The notes below the pieces were generated by a model. The model saw nothing but the letters and a program-made list of their open reading frames with translations, ran no database searches and was not told the DNA's origin. Made by a program: the position numbers and the translations under genes. A stretch of DNA of 40,514 bases from Flavobacterium tructae (GTDB lineage Bacteria > Bacteroidota > Bacteroidia > Flavobacteriales > Flavobacteriaceae), in assembly GCF_002217475.1 (NCBI RefSeq), contig NZ_MUHH01000014.1, positions 1 through 40,514 on the forward strand. The letters are read 5' to 3'. Positions 1 to 8,806 of the stretch are shown piece after piece (within the stretch, counting starts at the first letter, position 1; the number at the start of each line of letters is the position of its first letter).

Positions 1-172
1 GTTGTTGTTGAAAATCTTTTAAAAAAGCAACCGATTCTGTGACGGCTACCGTCTTTAGATTGTCTTCATTCTTGTTCTCTGACACCTTTTCAGTGTATAC
101 GTTTTCATCATGATTACAGGAGTAAAATAATACTAATGTAAAAAATACGGGCATTAAAAGTAACTTTTTCAT
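1..172 (-). CDS. Putative lipoprotein, N-terminal part (cut by window edge)
   Basis: Reading the minus strand from an ATG at 172 gives an open frame of 57 codons that runs off the window. It begins with a short basic stretch (MKKLLL), a hydrophobic core and a lipobox ending in FYSC, with Cys at residue 19, so the mature protein should be lipid-anchored and exported. The visible mature part is polar and rich in Asp, Glu, Asn and Lys, as in the flexible linker that follows most Bacteroidota lipoprotein anchors. The domain that would show its function lies outside the window, so no role can be given. The next gene on the same strand ends at 419, with a terminator between, so they are probably separate transcripts. 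Confidence 0.75.
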   Translation of the reverse strand, partial: MKKLLLMPVFFTLVLFYSCNHDENVYTEKVSENKNEDNLKTVAVTESVAFLKDFQQQ

Positions 173-347
173 AATGGCTTAAATTAAAAGTAAGAATAAT
201 ACTCTAAATTTAATGAAAATAAATTTTCTAAAAAACATAAAAACTAAGAAAATTCCTAACTTTAACATTTCGCTCCAGATTCATAAAGAACAACTCAGAT
301 TAAAATGCTGTTCTTACAAAAAATAACTCAGATTGCTTTAAAAAACG

Positions 348-383
348 AAACCCGACAGGCTTTAAAAACCTGTCGGGTTTGTC
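348..383. terminator. Hairpin terminator made of a CCCGACAGG repeat
   Basis: Perfect 12-bp arms, AAACCCGACAGG (348-359) and CCTGTCGGGTTT (369-380), enclose a 9-base loop. It lies just past the end of the minus-strand PepSY-like gene, so it probably ends that transcript. The left half of the same sequence reappears at 40499-40514. Confidence 0.75.
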
Positions 384-418
384 ATTCTGAGTATATTGAA
401 TTAGTAAGAATTCTGTTT

Positions 419-892
419 TTAATCCTTCTCGATGATTACATCAAAACCTCCGTTTTTATCAAAAACCACATCATAGAATTTGGCGTTTTTTTGTATTCCG
501 ACCTCGTAAGTGGTTTTGTTTTTATCGTCTACCACTACTGCCGATTCTTTAATGGCACTGGCAGGGTAATTTTTCTTCAGATAGGCTTGTGCTTTTTGTG
601 GCAGCTGATTGAATGGAATTTGCAACTCAAAAGCTTTCAGGGTTCCCAAATTATCATAAACCGCCAATGCATTAGTATTTTTATCTGTTTTGAACTTGGC
701 TTCATACCGAATTTCATCGTCGTCATCTCCCACATACTTCAAGGTCCAGACCGGAACTTTACCGGGATATTCTTTCTGAAAAGTAAAAACTACTTTTTCA
801 GGAGGTGTGACAACTTTATCGGGAGAAACTCCACTCTGCCCTATTAAAAAGCTGCTATACAAAAAGGTTATCATCAGGAATATTTTTTTCAT
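419..892 (-). CDS. PepSY-like (BLIP-type) secreted protein
   Basis: 157 residues with an N-terminal signal peptide (about residues 1-19, ending FLIGQ). The mature part has the pattern of PepSY-like beta-lactamase-inhibitor-type domains common in Bacteroidota: an early stretch with FQKEYPGKVPVWTLKY and a charged Asp-rich turn, then FEAKF-like strands, and a second half with LPQKAQAYLKKNYP leading into strands ending FDVIIEKD. Such proteins are periplasmic or secreted and their biochemical role is mostly unknown; inhibition of a protease or binding of a cell-envelope partner is only a guess. It stands alone, with a terminator at 348-383 behind it. A 180-codon open frame on the other strand (305-847) is its shadow and is not a gene. 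Confidence 0.8.
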   Translation of the reverse strand: MKKIFLMITFLYSSFLIGQSGVSPDKVVTPPEKVVFTFQKEYPGKVPVWTLKYVGDDDDEIRYEAKFKTDKNTNALAVYDNLGTLKAFELQIPFNQLPQKAQAYLKKNYPASAIKESAVVVDDKNKTTYEVGIQKNAKFYDVVFDKNGGFDVIIEKD

Positions 893-1039
893 GTGCCAAA
901 TTTTAAATTAACATCTCTTAAATAACGTATTAAAATTACTACTTTATTCCGAAGAAAAAATGATATTATAAAAAAATGTTAAAATAAACGGTAACAATGT
1001 TCTGTGTCAGACGTCTTACGAAAAACCAAAACCTAAAAA

Positions 1040-1756
1040 ATGAAATCTAACCTGAAAAATTTTGAATCTTCACCGCAGCTTTATGCACGCATAGCCGGGA
1101 TATTATATTTGGTCATTATCGTCATGGGATTCTTCGCAGAAACATTTGTCAGAAACAAATTGTTTGTGTCCGGAGATGCCACTGCCACCGCTCAAAATAT
1201 TATGCATTCGCAGTTTTTATGGAAAATTGGCATTACAGCGGATCTTATTATGCAAATTTGCGATCTGCCGGTCATGATTATTCTCTATTATCTTTTAAAA
1301 CCGGTAAATCGAAAGCTTGCTCTTTTAAATTTATCGTTTAATTTGATCCAGACTGCCGTATTAGTAGCCAATAAACTGAATCTTTTAGCAGCATTGTTCT
1401 TTCTGGGTGATGCCGAATATTTAAAATCTTTCAGCCCCGATCAGTTGCACACTTTGTCTTATCTTTCGATTAAATTGCATGATTTTGGTTTCGGAATCGG
1501 ATTGATCTTTTTTGGATTTGTTTGTTTACTCGAAGGCTATCTGATCTTTAAATCAGGCTATTTACCTAAAGCAATTGGAATTTTAATGAGCCTGGCGGGA
1601 GTTTGTTATCTTACCAATAGTTTCTTCTTAATTCTGATCCCGAAACTTTCAAGTATAATTCTATTGATGCCTTGTTTGATTGCCGAATTGTCTCTTAGTT
1701 TATGGCTTGTTTTTAAAGGGGTAAAACTGCCTGTCTGGAAGGAGCGGTTGGTATAA
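1040..1756 (+). CDS. DUF4386 family membrane protein
   Basis: 238 residues, strongly hydrophobic, with about six predicted membrane helices (near residues 16-35, 60-85, 93-118, 145-168, 175-200, 205-228). The start SPQLYARIAGILYLVIIVMG and the segment around residues 80-110 with NRKLALLNLSFNLIQT are typical of the DUF4386 family, which is widespread and uncharacterised. No catalytic residues stand out. It is monocistronic, facing away from the preceding minus-strand gene and toward the LytTR regulator gene, with a strong hairpin terminator at 1990-2028. The ATG at 1040 directly precedes the family N-terminus, so the start looks right. Confidence 0.85.
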   Translation: MKSNLKNFESSPQLYARIAGILYLVIIVMGFFAETFVRNKLFVSGDATATAQNIMHSQFLWKIGITADLIMQICDLPVMIILYYLLKPVNRKLALLNLSFNLIQTAVLVANKLNLLAALFFLGDAEYLKSFSPDQLHTLSYLSIKLHDFGFGIGLIFFGFVCLLEGYLIFKSGYLPKAIGILMSLAGVCYLTNSFFLILIPKLSSIILLMPCLIAELSLSLWLVFKGVKLPVWKERLV

Positions 1757-1845
1757 TCAACCTTAATAATGCAATTAATTTAAACACAAAGATTCTAAGT
1801 GTTGAAAAAATAATAGCCACAGATTTAAAGGATTAAATCGATTAA

Positions 1846-1903
1846 AAAATCTGCCAGATCTGCGGGAATTTGTTTTTTTTCACACGCAGATCTGGCAGAT
1901 TTT
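1846..1903. repeat. Inverted repeat, AATCTGCCAGATCTGCG type
   Basis: Two perfect 19-bp arms (1846-1864 and 1885-1903) around a 20-base loop containing a T-run. A further GCAGATTTTTTT follows the right arm. It sits in the 357-base gap after the DUF4386 gene. The arms are longer than a terminator needs and look like a dispersed intergenic repeat. Nothing else is seen in the gap except the terminator at 1990. Confidence 0.7.
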
Positions 1904-1989
1904 GCAGATTTTTTTTAATCCTTTTTAGTAGAAGCTATTACTTTGAAAATCATTCAACCTGTGTAATTACCAAAACTGAAATACAATCA

Positions 1990-2028
1990 AAAAAGCCTGC
2001 GGGAAATTACTCCTGAGCAGGCTTTTTC
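1990..2028. terminator. Bidirectional terminator between convergent genes
   Basis: AAAAAGCCTGC (1990-2000) pairs with GCAGGCTTTTT (2017-2027), leaving a run of T on the plus strand and, read in reverse, on the minus strand. It separates the DUF4386 gene from the convergent LytTR operon. Confidence 0.85.
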
Positions 2029-2113
2029 TTTGAAATAATTGAATTAGTAAGCTTCCTTCATTTCTGTTTTTATATCAATTTTACTTCTATTTCAGTCCAA
2101 TTTTACATCTGTA

Positions 2114-2812
2114 TTATTTCTTCAGTCGATCTGATAATTCTCTTTTATAGGTAATACCAATCGGCAATTTTTCGTTTTTAATGACCACAAAATCTTTGTC
2201 GGTGGCTTCAATTTTATCAAGAGCCACGATGTAGGACTTGTGAATGCGCATGAAATTCTTCTCGGGCAAACATTTCTCCAATTCACTGGTGGTGATAGAG
2301 GCCAGATACGTTCTTTTTATGGTATGTAACTTCACATAATTACCAAAACTCTGTGCAAACAAAAGCTGATCTAATTCTATCTCAATAAAGTAACCGTCAA
2401 CCTTCACTGTAACGGAATTAATTACTGCTTCTTCAGTTTTCGCTTTACCATTTTCCGTGGCAAAAAAACGATCGATGGCTTTGAGGAATCTTGGAAAATA
2501 AATAGGCTTGAGAAGATAATCTATAACACCGTAATCGTAACTTTCAAGGGCATACTCAGAATAAGCGGTGGTTAATATTGTACTGGGATGCGTTGGAATA
2601 ATCTTCAGTAATTCCATCCCTGATATCTCCGGCATATTGATATCCAAAAACATCAAATCAACGGGATGTTCTCTTAAATAATCCATTGCTTCAATACCGT
2701 TAAAGCCCTGAAAAACCAATTCTAATTGTGGATTTTGCTTGATATAATTCGCCAGCACATAATGCGCTGCCGGTTCATCATCGACAATTATACATTTTTT
2801 AGGTTCTCTCAT
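2114..2812 (-). CDS. LytTR-family response regulator
   Basis: 232 residues. Residues 1-120 are a receiver domain with acidic pair D11-D12, phosphoacceptor D57 (in LMFLDINMP), T81/T82 and K102 (in LLKP). Residues about 130-232 are a LytTR DNA-binding domain (VKVDGYFIEIEL, FGNYVKLHT, FMRIHKSYIV). The protein should bind DNA when phosphorylated by the partner kinase. Its start codon overlaps the end of the kinase gene by four bases (2809-2812), so the two are translationally coupled with the kinase gene first. The pair faces away from an RND efflux operon, and the palindrome at 3905-3933 in the shared upstream region is a plausible target. That regulatory link is inferred from position. Confidence 0.93.
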   Translation of the reverse strand: MREPKKCIIVDDEPAAHYVLANYIKQNPQLELVFQGFNGIEAMDYLREHPVDLMFLDINMPEISGMELLKIIPTHPSTILTTAYSEYALESYDYGVIDYLLKPIYFPRFLKAIDRFFATENGKAKTEEAVINSVTVKVDGYFIEIELDQLLFAQSFGNYVKLHTIKRTYLASITTSELEKCLPEKNFMRIHKSYIVALDKIEATDKDFVVIKNEKLPIGITYKRELSDRLKK

Positions 2813-3849
2813 TCAACAAACTTTTTCAATTGCACTTTCAAATCTACAATATAGGTATTTTTATCGTCCTGAATGTCCAATTTATAGGCTTTCCCATAAA
2901 TCAGATTCAATCGCTCTATGGTATTTTTTAAACCAATCTTAGTCGAAATAACATCCGTTTTTTTCTTTGGAATGGAGTTTACCACATGCAAATGAAGCAA
3001 CCCGTTCTCGACCGTAATAATGATTCTCACAAAACATTTTTCTATCGCACAGGTTCCGTGTTTAAACGCATTTTCGATAAATGCAATCAATAGCATTGGC
3101 GATACTTTATAGGCATTTTCATTGTCGATTTTACAGTCGTACGTAATCTCACAGCGATACCCTACCCTTTCTTTTTCCAACTGAACATAACTGTTTATAA
3201 ACTCGAGTTCGTCTTCCAAAGACACGCATTGTTTGTTATTGCTTTCGAGCTGATAACGCATCAGCTGTGATACTTTCATGATTAAATCAGATGTCCGGTC
3301 CGGAAACTCGAGACTAATTCCGTAAAGCGTATTAAAGGTATTAAATAAAAAGTGCGGATTCAATTGTCCTTTTAATGAATTCAATTGCATCTGATTGAAC
3401 AAAAGAGTCTCATCCGTCTGTCTCTTGTGGATTCTGTAAAACTTAAAAACAATTATCGGGCTCAATATACAAACCAAAGTCCCTAAAACGCTGGCCAGTT
3501 GATACACATAACTACGCTGATGAGAGTTTTGGTACAAACGGCAGTTACTAAACATTTCCAGACTGGTAACCTCATATAAAACAACCGAAAAGAGTAATAC
3601 TCCCGCCAGTGTCAGAAAAATATAAGTCACGGGGCGCTGTTTTTTAAAAAGTATGGGAAGCAAAAAGAAACGGTTGAACTGGGCGTGCAGGTATAAAATT
3701 AAATAGAAAAAAATGCCCATCAATATGGAGGTAAACGAACTGAACAACATCCAGTCGTTTTTTAAGGTATAAATAGTAAATGAAAAAGCAACAACGGCAA
3801 TTTCCTGCCACCATTTGTGATCCAATATGTTTTCCAGTTCTTTATTCAT
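2809..3849 (-). CDS. LytS-type sensor histidine kinase
   Basis: 346 residues. Four hydrophobic segments (near residues 15-30, 34-53, 75-92 and 116-137) form a membrane N-terminus without an evident extracytoplasmic domain. The cytoplasmic part has the His_kinase signature LNPHFLFN with the phosphorylated His at 166, then LMRYQLE and the ATP-binding N-box ENAFKHG (259-265). This is the LytS/YehU class that partners LytTR regulators. It is the first gene of a two-gene operon, with its stop overlapping the regulator start. The ligand cannot be read from the sequence; drug, envelope stress or a small hydrophobic molecule would suit the neighbouring pump, but this is a guess. Confidence 0.93.
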   Translation of the reverse strand: MNKELENILDHKWWQEIAVVAFSFTIYTLKNDWMLFSSFTSILMGIFFYLILYLHAQFNRFFLLPILFKKQRPVTYIFLTLAGVLLFSVVLYEVTSLEMFSNCRLYQNSHQRSYVYQLASVLGTLVCILSPIIVFKFYRIHKRQTDETLLFNQMQLNSLKGQLNPHFLFNTFNTLYGISLEFPDRTSDLIMKVSQLMRYQLESNNKQCVSLEDELEFINSYVQLEKERVGYRCEITYDCKIDNENAYKVSPMLLIAFIENAFKHGTCAIEKCFVRIIITVENGLLHLHVVNSIPKKKTDVISTKIGLKNTIERLNLIYGKAYKLDIQDDKNTYIVDLKVQLKKFVE

Positions 3850-3904
3850 TCTTAAAACTTAAATAGTTTACAAATTAACCACATTTTTTTAGTTTTTATT
3901 TCCA

Positions 3905-3933
3905 ATAAATGACCAATTCAATTGGTCATTTAT
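3905..3933. promoter_or_regulatory. Palindromic operator candidate for the LytTR/efflux divergent region
   Basis: A perfect inverted repeat with 14-bp arms around one central C. The core reads TGACCAATT-C-AATTGGTCA. It lies 55 bases before the kinase start and about 47 bases upstream of the TAATTTTG promoter element of the efflux operon, a position suited to an activator. Which protein binds it is not shown. Confidence 0.6.
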
Positions 3934-3979
3934 AATCGCATTACATCATTTAAGAAAGCTTTTATCCGTGCAAGTGAAA

Positions 3980-3987
3980 TAATTTTG
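3980..3987 (+). promoter_or_regulatory. Promoter -7 element (TAATTTTG) of first efflux operon
   Basis: Matches the Bacteroidota -7 consensus TAnnTTTG, 28 bases before the ATG at 4016. No clear TTTG is found at the usual -33 position, which fits a promoter needing an activator. Confidence 0.55.
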
Positions 3988-4015
3988 AGAGATCAAATTC
4001 ACACCACTAATTTAT

Positions 4016-5401
4016 ATGTACTTCAAAAAAATTACTTTATTAGTTTTCTTGATTTTTGCCTGTGGTAGCTATGCTCAAACCCTGTCTTTAAAAGAAGCCA
4101 TAAAAACAGGTTTGGAAAACTACGGTTCCATCAAGGCAAAAAACAATTACACCAATGCATCACGCGAAAGTCTTAAGCAGTCTAAACGTGATTACCTGCC
4201 CAACCTAAACTTATCGGCGCAACAGGATTACGGAACTGTAAACGGTCAGAATGGTCCTCTTTATGGTTTTGGGGGTCTTGGAGTAGCTTCGTCCGGACTT
4301 CCTTTACCGGAACAAAACTGGAATTCGGCATTTGGCGCACTTTATCTGGTCAACATGAACTGGGATTTTTTCACTTTCGGAAAAACACAGGAAAAAATCA
4401 ATTTATCTAAAATTGATGTTCAAGCCAAAGAAAAGGATCTGAAACAGGAAAAATTCCAACAGGAAATCAAAATTTCTGCTGCTTATCTGAATTTACTCGC
4501 AAGTCAGAGATTGTTAATTTCACAGCAAAAAAATCTGGATCGCGCTCAGATTTTCAAAAAAACAGCCGTAGCAAGAGTTAAAAACGGATTATTAGCCGGA
4601 GTCGATTCTACTTTAGCCACTGCCGAAGTATCAAAAGCTAAAATTGCGCTGAATCTGGCCAAAAACTTTGTCAAAGAACAAAACAACAAATTGGTCGATC
4701 TAATGGGCGTTGCTCCTCAGGATTTTGTAACCGATTCACTTTTTGTCACTCAAATTCCAAAAGAACTTCTTAAGGAAAATACTGCAACAGACAGTCTTCA
4801 TCCTTTATTACAATTGTATAAAACAAAAATCGATTACAGCAATCAGCAGGTCAAATTGTACAAAAGATTCTATTATCCAACCATGACTGCTTTTGGTGTT
4901 TTGCAAACCAGAGCTTCAGGATTTGACAGTAGTTATGCCACGAATCAACATGCCTTTACCCGAAATTACTGGGATGGTGTCAATCCGGATCGTACCAATT
5001 ATTTAGTTGGAATTGGAATTACATGGAATTTAACGACTCCTTTTCGTTCAAACAAGCAAGTCACTGCTCAGAAATTTATTTCTCAAGGACTACAGGAAGA
5101 ATACAACCAAGCCGACCGTGAGCTGAAATCGCAGTTGAATTTTGCCGAAGATAAAATCAAAATCACTTTAGAGAATTATGCCGAAGCACCCATTCAGGTA
5201 GATGCTGCCAAAAGAGCCTATCTTCAGAAATCGACTTTATACAAAAACGGCTTAACCGATCTGACTGATTTAACACAGACGATGTACGTTTTAAATCGTG
5301 CCGAAATCGATCGTGATATTGTCAATAATAATGTATGGCAGTCGTACTTACTAAAAGTCGCTGCAACAGGAAATTTTGACCTATTTATAAATGAATTTTA
5401 A
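4016..5401 (+). CDS. TolC-like outer-membrane efflux protein
   Basis: 461 residues with a signal peptide of about 20 residues (ending CGSYAQ) followed by TLSLKEAIKTGLENY, the typical start of an outer-membrane efflux (OEP) domain. Two OEP repeats follow, with long amphipathic helices (such as AAYLNLLASQRLLISQQKNLDRAQ) and the second-repeat pattern AKRAYLQKSTLYKNGLTDLTDL near the C-terminus. It should form the trimeric channel-tunnel that carries pump substrates across the outer membrane. It opens an operon with the RND pump (12-base gap) and the adaptor, an order with the outer-membrane gene first. The Cys in the signal region (FACGS) is not a convincing lipobox. Confidence 0.92.
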   Translation: MYFKKITLLVFLIFACGSYAQTLSLKEAIKTGLENYGSIKAKNNYTNASRESLKQSKRDYLPNLNLSAQQDYGTVNGQNGPLYGFGGLGVASSGLPLPEQNWNSAFGALYLVNMNWDFFTFGKTQEKINLSKIDVQAKEKDLKQEKFQQEIKISAAYLNLLASQRLLISQQKNLDRAQIFKKTAVARVKNGLLAGVDSTLATAEVSKAKIALNLAKNFVKEQNNKLVDLMGVAPQDFVTDSLFVTQIPKELLKENTATDSLHPLLQLYKTKIDYSNQQVKLYKRFYYPTMTAFGVLQTRASGFDSSYATNQHAFTRNYWDGVNPDRTNYLVGIGITWNLTTPFRSNKQVTAQKFISQGLQEEYNQADRELKSQLNFAEDKIKITLENYAEAPIQVDAAKRAYLQKSTLYKNGLTDLTDLTQTMYVLNRAEIDRDIVNNNVWQSYLLKVAATGNFDLFINEF

Positions 5402-5413
5402 TTATAAAGCCCA

Positions 5414-8400
5414 ATGAATTTAATACGTTTTGCACTCCGCAAGCCCATCTCCATTCTCGTATTGGTTGCGGGTCTCTTTTTCTTCGGAATTGGTGCCATC
5501 AGAGACATTAAGGTAGATATTTTACCGAAAATGAATTTGCCGGTTATCTATATTGCGCATCCGTTTGGAGGTTATACACCCGACCAGATGGAAGCTTATT
5601 TTGCCAAAAACTACGTAAACGTTTTACCTTTTTCGAATGGTATCAAATCGGTAGAAACCAAAAATATTCAGGGGTTAATGATTATGAAATTAACCTATTA
5701 TGAAGGAACCAATATGGCACAGGCCGCTGCCGAATTGAGCGCACTATCCAACAGAATCCAGGCGGTTTTTCCTCCGGGAACACAACCTCCTTTTATCATA
5801 CGTTTTGATGCTTCATCATTGCCAATCGGACAGTTGGTTTTGAGTTCAAAAATCAGATCCAACAACGAATTACAGGATTTAGCCAACGTTTATGTTCGTG
5901 CTTCTTTTACTTCGATTCCCGGTTTATTGTCTCCGGCTCCTTTTGGCGGAAGCCCAAGAACTATCGAGGTTAACGTAGACCCGGATCTATTGCGTTCGCA
6001 CAATATGACACCCGATCAAATTGTCGAAGCCATCCGTTTAAACAATCAGACGGCCCCTTCCGGAAACGTGAGAATGGGCGACAAAAATTATATTACGCCT
6101 ACCAATAATACCATTAAAGAAGTTAAAGATTTTGAACAGATTCCGTTATTCAAAGGCGGTGTTCAAAACTTAAAATTAGGCGATGTGGCGAGCGTAAAAG
6201 ACGGTGCCGATATTACAGCGGGTTACGCTTTGGTAAACGGAAAACGATCGGTTTATATCAGTATTGCAAAAGCGGGAGATGCTTCGACCTGGGATGTGGT
6301 TCAGAAATTAAAAAAAGAGCTTCCTAAAATTCAGAGTACACTTCCCGAAGACGTTAATTTATCTTACGAATTTGACCAGTCGGTTTATGTAATCAACTCC
6401 GTTAAAAGTTTGATTACCGAAGGAATTATCGGTGCGGTTTTAACCGGATTAATGGTAATGCTTTTCCTGGGCGACCGTCGTGCTGCTTTAATCGTAATTA
6501 TGACCATTCCTATTTCGATTATTTCCGGAGTTTTATTCCTGAAATTATTCGGACAAACGATCAACTTAATGTCTTTGAGCGGACTAGCGCTTGCCATTGG
6601 AATTCTGGTAGACGAAAGTACGGTAACCATCGAAAACATTCACCAGCATCTCGACATGGGAAAACCCAAGGCACTCGCCATTTGGGATGCCTGTCAGGAA
6701 ATTGCTTTGCCTAAATTACTGATCTTACTGTGTATTTTGGCCGTATTTGCGCCCGCATTTACCATGGTGGGGATTCCCGGAGCATTATTTCTTCCTTTAG
6801 CCTTAGCAATTGGTTTCTCGATGGTCATTTCGTTTTTATTGTCTCAAACCTTTGTGCCGGTAATGGCGAACTGGATGATGAAAGGACACGAAAAACATCC
6901 GCATGGCCCTGAAATTACCGACGACGAAGCCGAATTTAATGACTGCGGTTTAACTCCCGAATCTGAACAAAATCTGATCACTCAGAAAAAAAGTTATGTA
7001 GAAAGAGAAGACACCAATAACAACGGAAAAATAAGTCCTTTTGAGCGTTTCAGAATTCGTTTCATGCGAACTTTAGACCGTTTGTTTGTTCACAAAAAAA
7101 TAACGACCGTTGTTTATTTAGTTTCAGCTACTGTTTTGGCCATTGTTTTAATTGGTTTTATCGGAAAAGATGTTTTTCCAAAAACAAATTCAAGTCAGTT
7201 TCAATTAAGAATGCGTGCTGTTGACGGAACACGATTGGAAAGAACCGAAGAACAAGCCCGAATTGTACTGAAAGAATTGGAAAAAATGGTCGGCAAAGAG
7301 CATATCGGAATTTCTTCTGTTTATGTGGGGCAACACCCTTCCCTGTTCTCGATCAACCCCATTTATCTCTTTATGGCGGGTTCGCATGAAGCTGTGTTTC
7401 AGGTAAGTTTAAAAGAGTATCATGTGGATATGGATGAGTTTAAAGATGAGTTAAGAGCAAGACTGAAAAAAGTTTTACCGGACACTAAACTTTCTTTTGA
7501 ACCTATCGAATTGACCGATAAAGTATTGAGTCAGGGGTCTCCTACTCCAATTGAAATTCGAATTGCCGGAAAAGACAAAAAACGAAATGAATTATATGCC
7601 ACTCAGATTGTAAACAAATTAAACGCGATCTCTTATTTCAGAGACGTACAAATTGGTCAGCCGATACACTATCCGGCGATGAACATTAATATTGACAGAA
7701 CACGTGCCGCCGAATTGGGCGTTGACATGAATGATATTTCACGTTCTCTTATCGCATCGACTTCATCGTCACGTTATACTGAAAAAAACAACTGGGTCGA
7801 CGAAAAAGCAGGATTATCCTATTCTGTACAAGTTCAGGTTCCGTTGAATAAAATGAAAAGCAAAACCGATATTGGAGAGATTCCGGTATTGAAAAACTCG
7901 CTTCGTCCGGTTTTAAGTGACGTTGCCAAAATTACACCCGGCTTTGTAAGTGGTGAAAATGACAATTTAGGGGCCATGCCATACATTACCGTTACGGCCA
8001 ACATCAACCAGACCGATTTGGGGACGGCCACAAAAGATGTTGCATCGACCATTAGTTCACTAGGCGAATTGCCTCGTGGTTTATTTATTACTCCAATTGG
8101 ACTAAGCACGGTATTGAGCGAGACATTAAGCAGTTTACAGACCGGATTATTGGTTGCCGTTTTTGTAATCTTCTTAATGTTGGCCGCTAATTTTCAGTCG
8201 TTCAAAGTTTCGCTGGTGATCTTAACCACAGTTCCGGCGGTTGTTTTAGGCGCTTTATTAATGCTGACCTTTACAGGTTCAACGCTTAATTTACAATCTT
8301 ATATGGGAATCATCATGTCTGTCGGAGTTTCTATTGCCAATGCTGTTTTATTGGTGACCAATGCCGAACAGCTTCGAAAAATAAACGGTAATGCCTTAGA

Positions 8401-8704
8401 ATCTGCGAGGGAAGCCGCTGCATTACGTCTTCGTCCGATTATCATGACTTCTGTTGCGATGATTGCGGGAATGCTCCCAATGGCGATTGGTCACGGCGAA
8501 GGAGGCGATCAGGTTTCTCCGTTAGGAAGAGCGGTTATTGGCGGATTATTATTTTCTACTTTTGCCGTATTGTTGATCCTTCCGCAGATATTTGCATGGG
8601 CACAGGAGAAAACATCGACACAATCAGTTTCTTTAGATCCCGAAGACGAAGAAAGTATCCATTATATCTCATCCTTAAGTAAGTCTAAAGTTAGAAAGTC
8701 ATAA
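5414..8704 (+). CDS. RND efflux transporter, inner-membrane pump subunit
   Basis: 1096 residues, the normal size for an AcrB/MMPL-type RND pump, with the usual pattern of helix 1 (residues 12-30), a large periplasmic loop, helices 2-6 (about 333-488), a cytoplasmic loop, helix 7 (about 562-582), a second periplasmic loop and helices 8-12 (about 905-1065). Relay residues differ from AcrB: helix 4 has D400-E401 instead of Asp-Asp, and helix 10 has Ala at 975 where AcrB has Lys940. The helix 6-7 loop (about 489-560) is longer than usual and holds a 12-residue EF-hand-like loop at 533-544. The last eight residues (SKSKVRKS) are encoded by a short tandem repeat that runs across the stop codon. Substrate unknown. 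Confidence 0.93.
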   Translation: MNLIRFALRKPISILVLVAGLFFFGIGAIRDIKVDILPKMNLPVIYIAHPFGGYTPDQMEAYFAKNYVNVLPFSNGIKSVETKNIQGLMIMKLTYYEGTNMAQAAAELSALSNRIQAVFPPGTQPPFIIRFDASSLPIGQLVLSSKIRSNNELQDLANVYVRASFTSIPGLLSPAPFGGSPRTIEVNVDPDLLRSHNMTPDQIVEAIRLNNQTAPSGNVRMGDKNYITPTNNTIKEVKDFEQIPLFKGGVQNLKLGDVASVKDGADITAGYALVNGKRSVYISIAKAGDASTWDVVQKLKKELPKIQSTLPEDVNLSYEFDQSVYVINSVKSLITEGIIGAVLTGLMVMLFLGDRRAALIVIMTIPISIISGVLFLKLFGQTINLMSLSGLALAIGILVDESTVTIENIHQHLDMGKPKALAIWDACQEIALPKLLILLCILAVFAPAFTMVGIPGALFLPLALAIGFSMVISFLLSQTFVPVMANWMMKGHEKHPHGPEITDDEAEFNDCGLTPESEQNLITQKKSYVEREDTNNNGKISPFERFRIRFMRTLDRLFVHKKITTVVYLVSATVLAIVLIGFIGKDVFPKTNSSQFQLRMRAVDGTRLERTEEQARIVLKELEKMVGKEHIGISSVYVGQHPSLFSINPIYLFMAGSHEAVFQVSLKEYHVDMDEFKDELRARLKKVLPDTKLSFEPIELTDKVLSQGSPTPIEIRIAGKDKKRNELYATQIVNKLNAISYFRDVQIGQPIHYPAMNINIDRTRAAELGVDMNDISRSLIASTSSSRYTEKNNWVDEKAGLSYSVQVQVPLNKMKSKTDIGEIPVLKNSLRPVLSDVAKITPGFVSGENDNLGAMPYITVTANINQTDLGTATKDVASTISSLGELPRGLFITPIGLSTVLSETLSSLQTGLLVAVFVIFLMLAANFQSFKVSLVILTTVPAVVLGALLMLTFTGSTLNLQSYMGIIMSVGVSIANAVLLVTNAEQLRKINGNALESAREAAALRLRPIIMTSVAMIAGMLPMAIGHGEGGDQVSPLGRAVIGGLLFSTFAVLLILPQIFAWAQEKTSTQSVSLDPEDEESIHYISSLSKSKVRKS

Positions 8705-8733
8705 AGTCATAAAGTCATAAAGTCGAAAGTTAC
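8677..8733 (+). repeat. Tandem 7-8 bp repeat (AAGTCATA type) over the pump stop codon
   Basis: About seven units starting AAGT, mostly eight bases long (AAGTCATA three times, with variants AAGTCTA, AAGTTAGA, AAGTCGA). The array begins inside the end of the RND gene, contains its stop codon (8702-8704) and continues into the gap before the adaptor gene. Confidence 0.8.
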
Positions 8734-8806
8734 AATCGTCGCGAAAACACTTCGATAAACTTTTATACTTTCTGAATACTTATAAAAACATATATAAAAC
8801 CAAAAA

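Noticed and set aside
305..847. 180-codon open frame on the plus strand
   Set aside because: It lies antisense to the PepSY-like gene, which has a signal peptide and a recognisable domain. The plus-strand product looks like no protein family.
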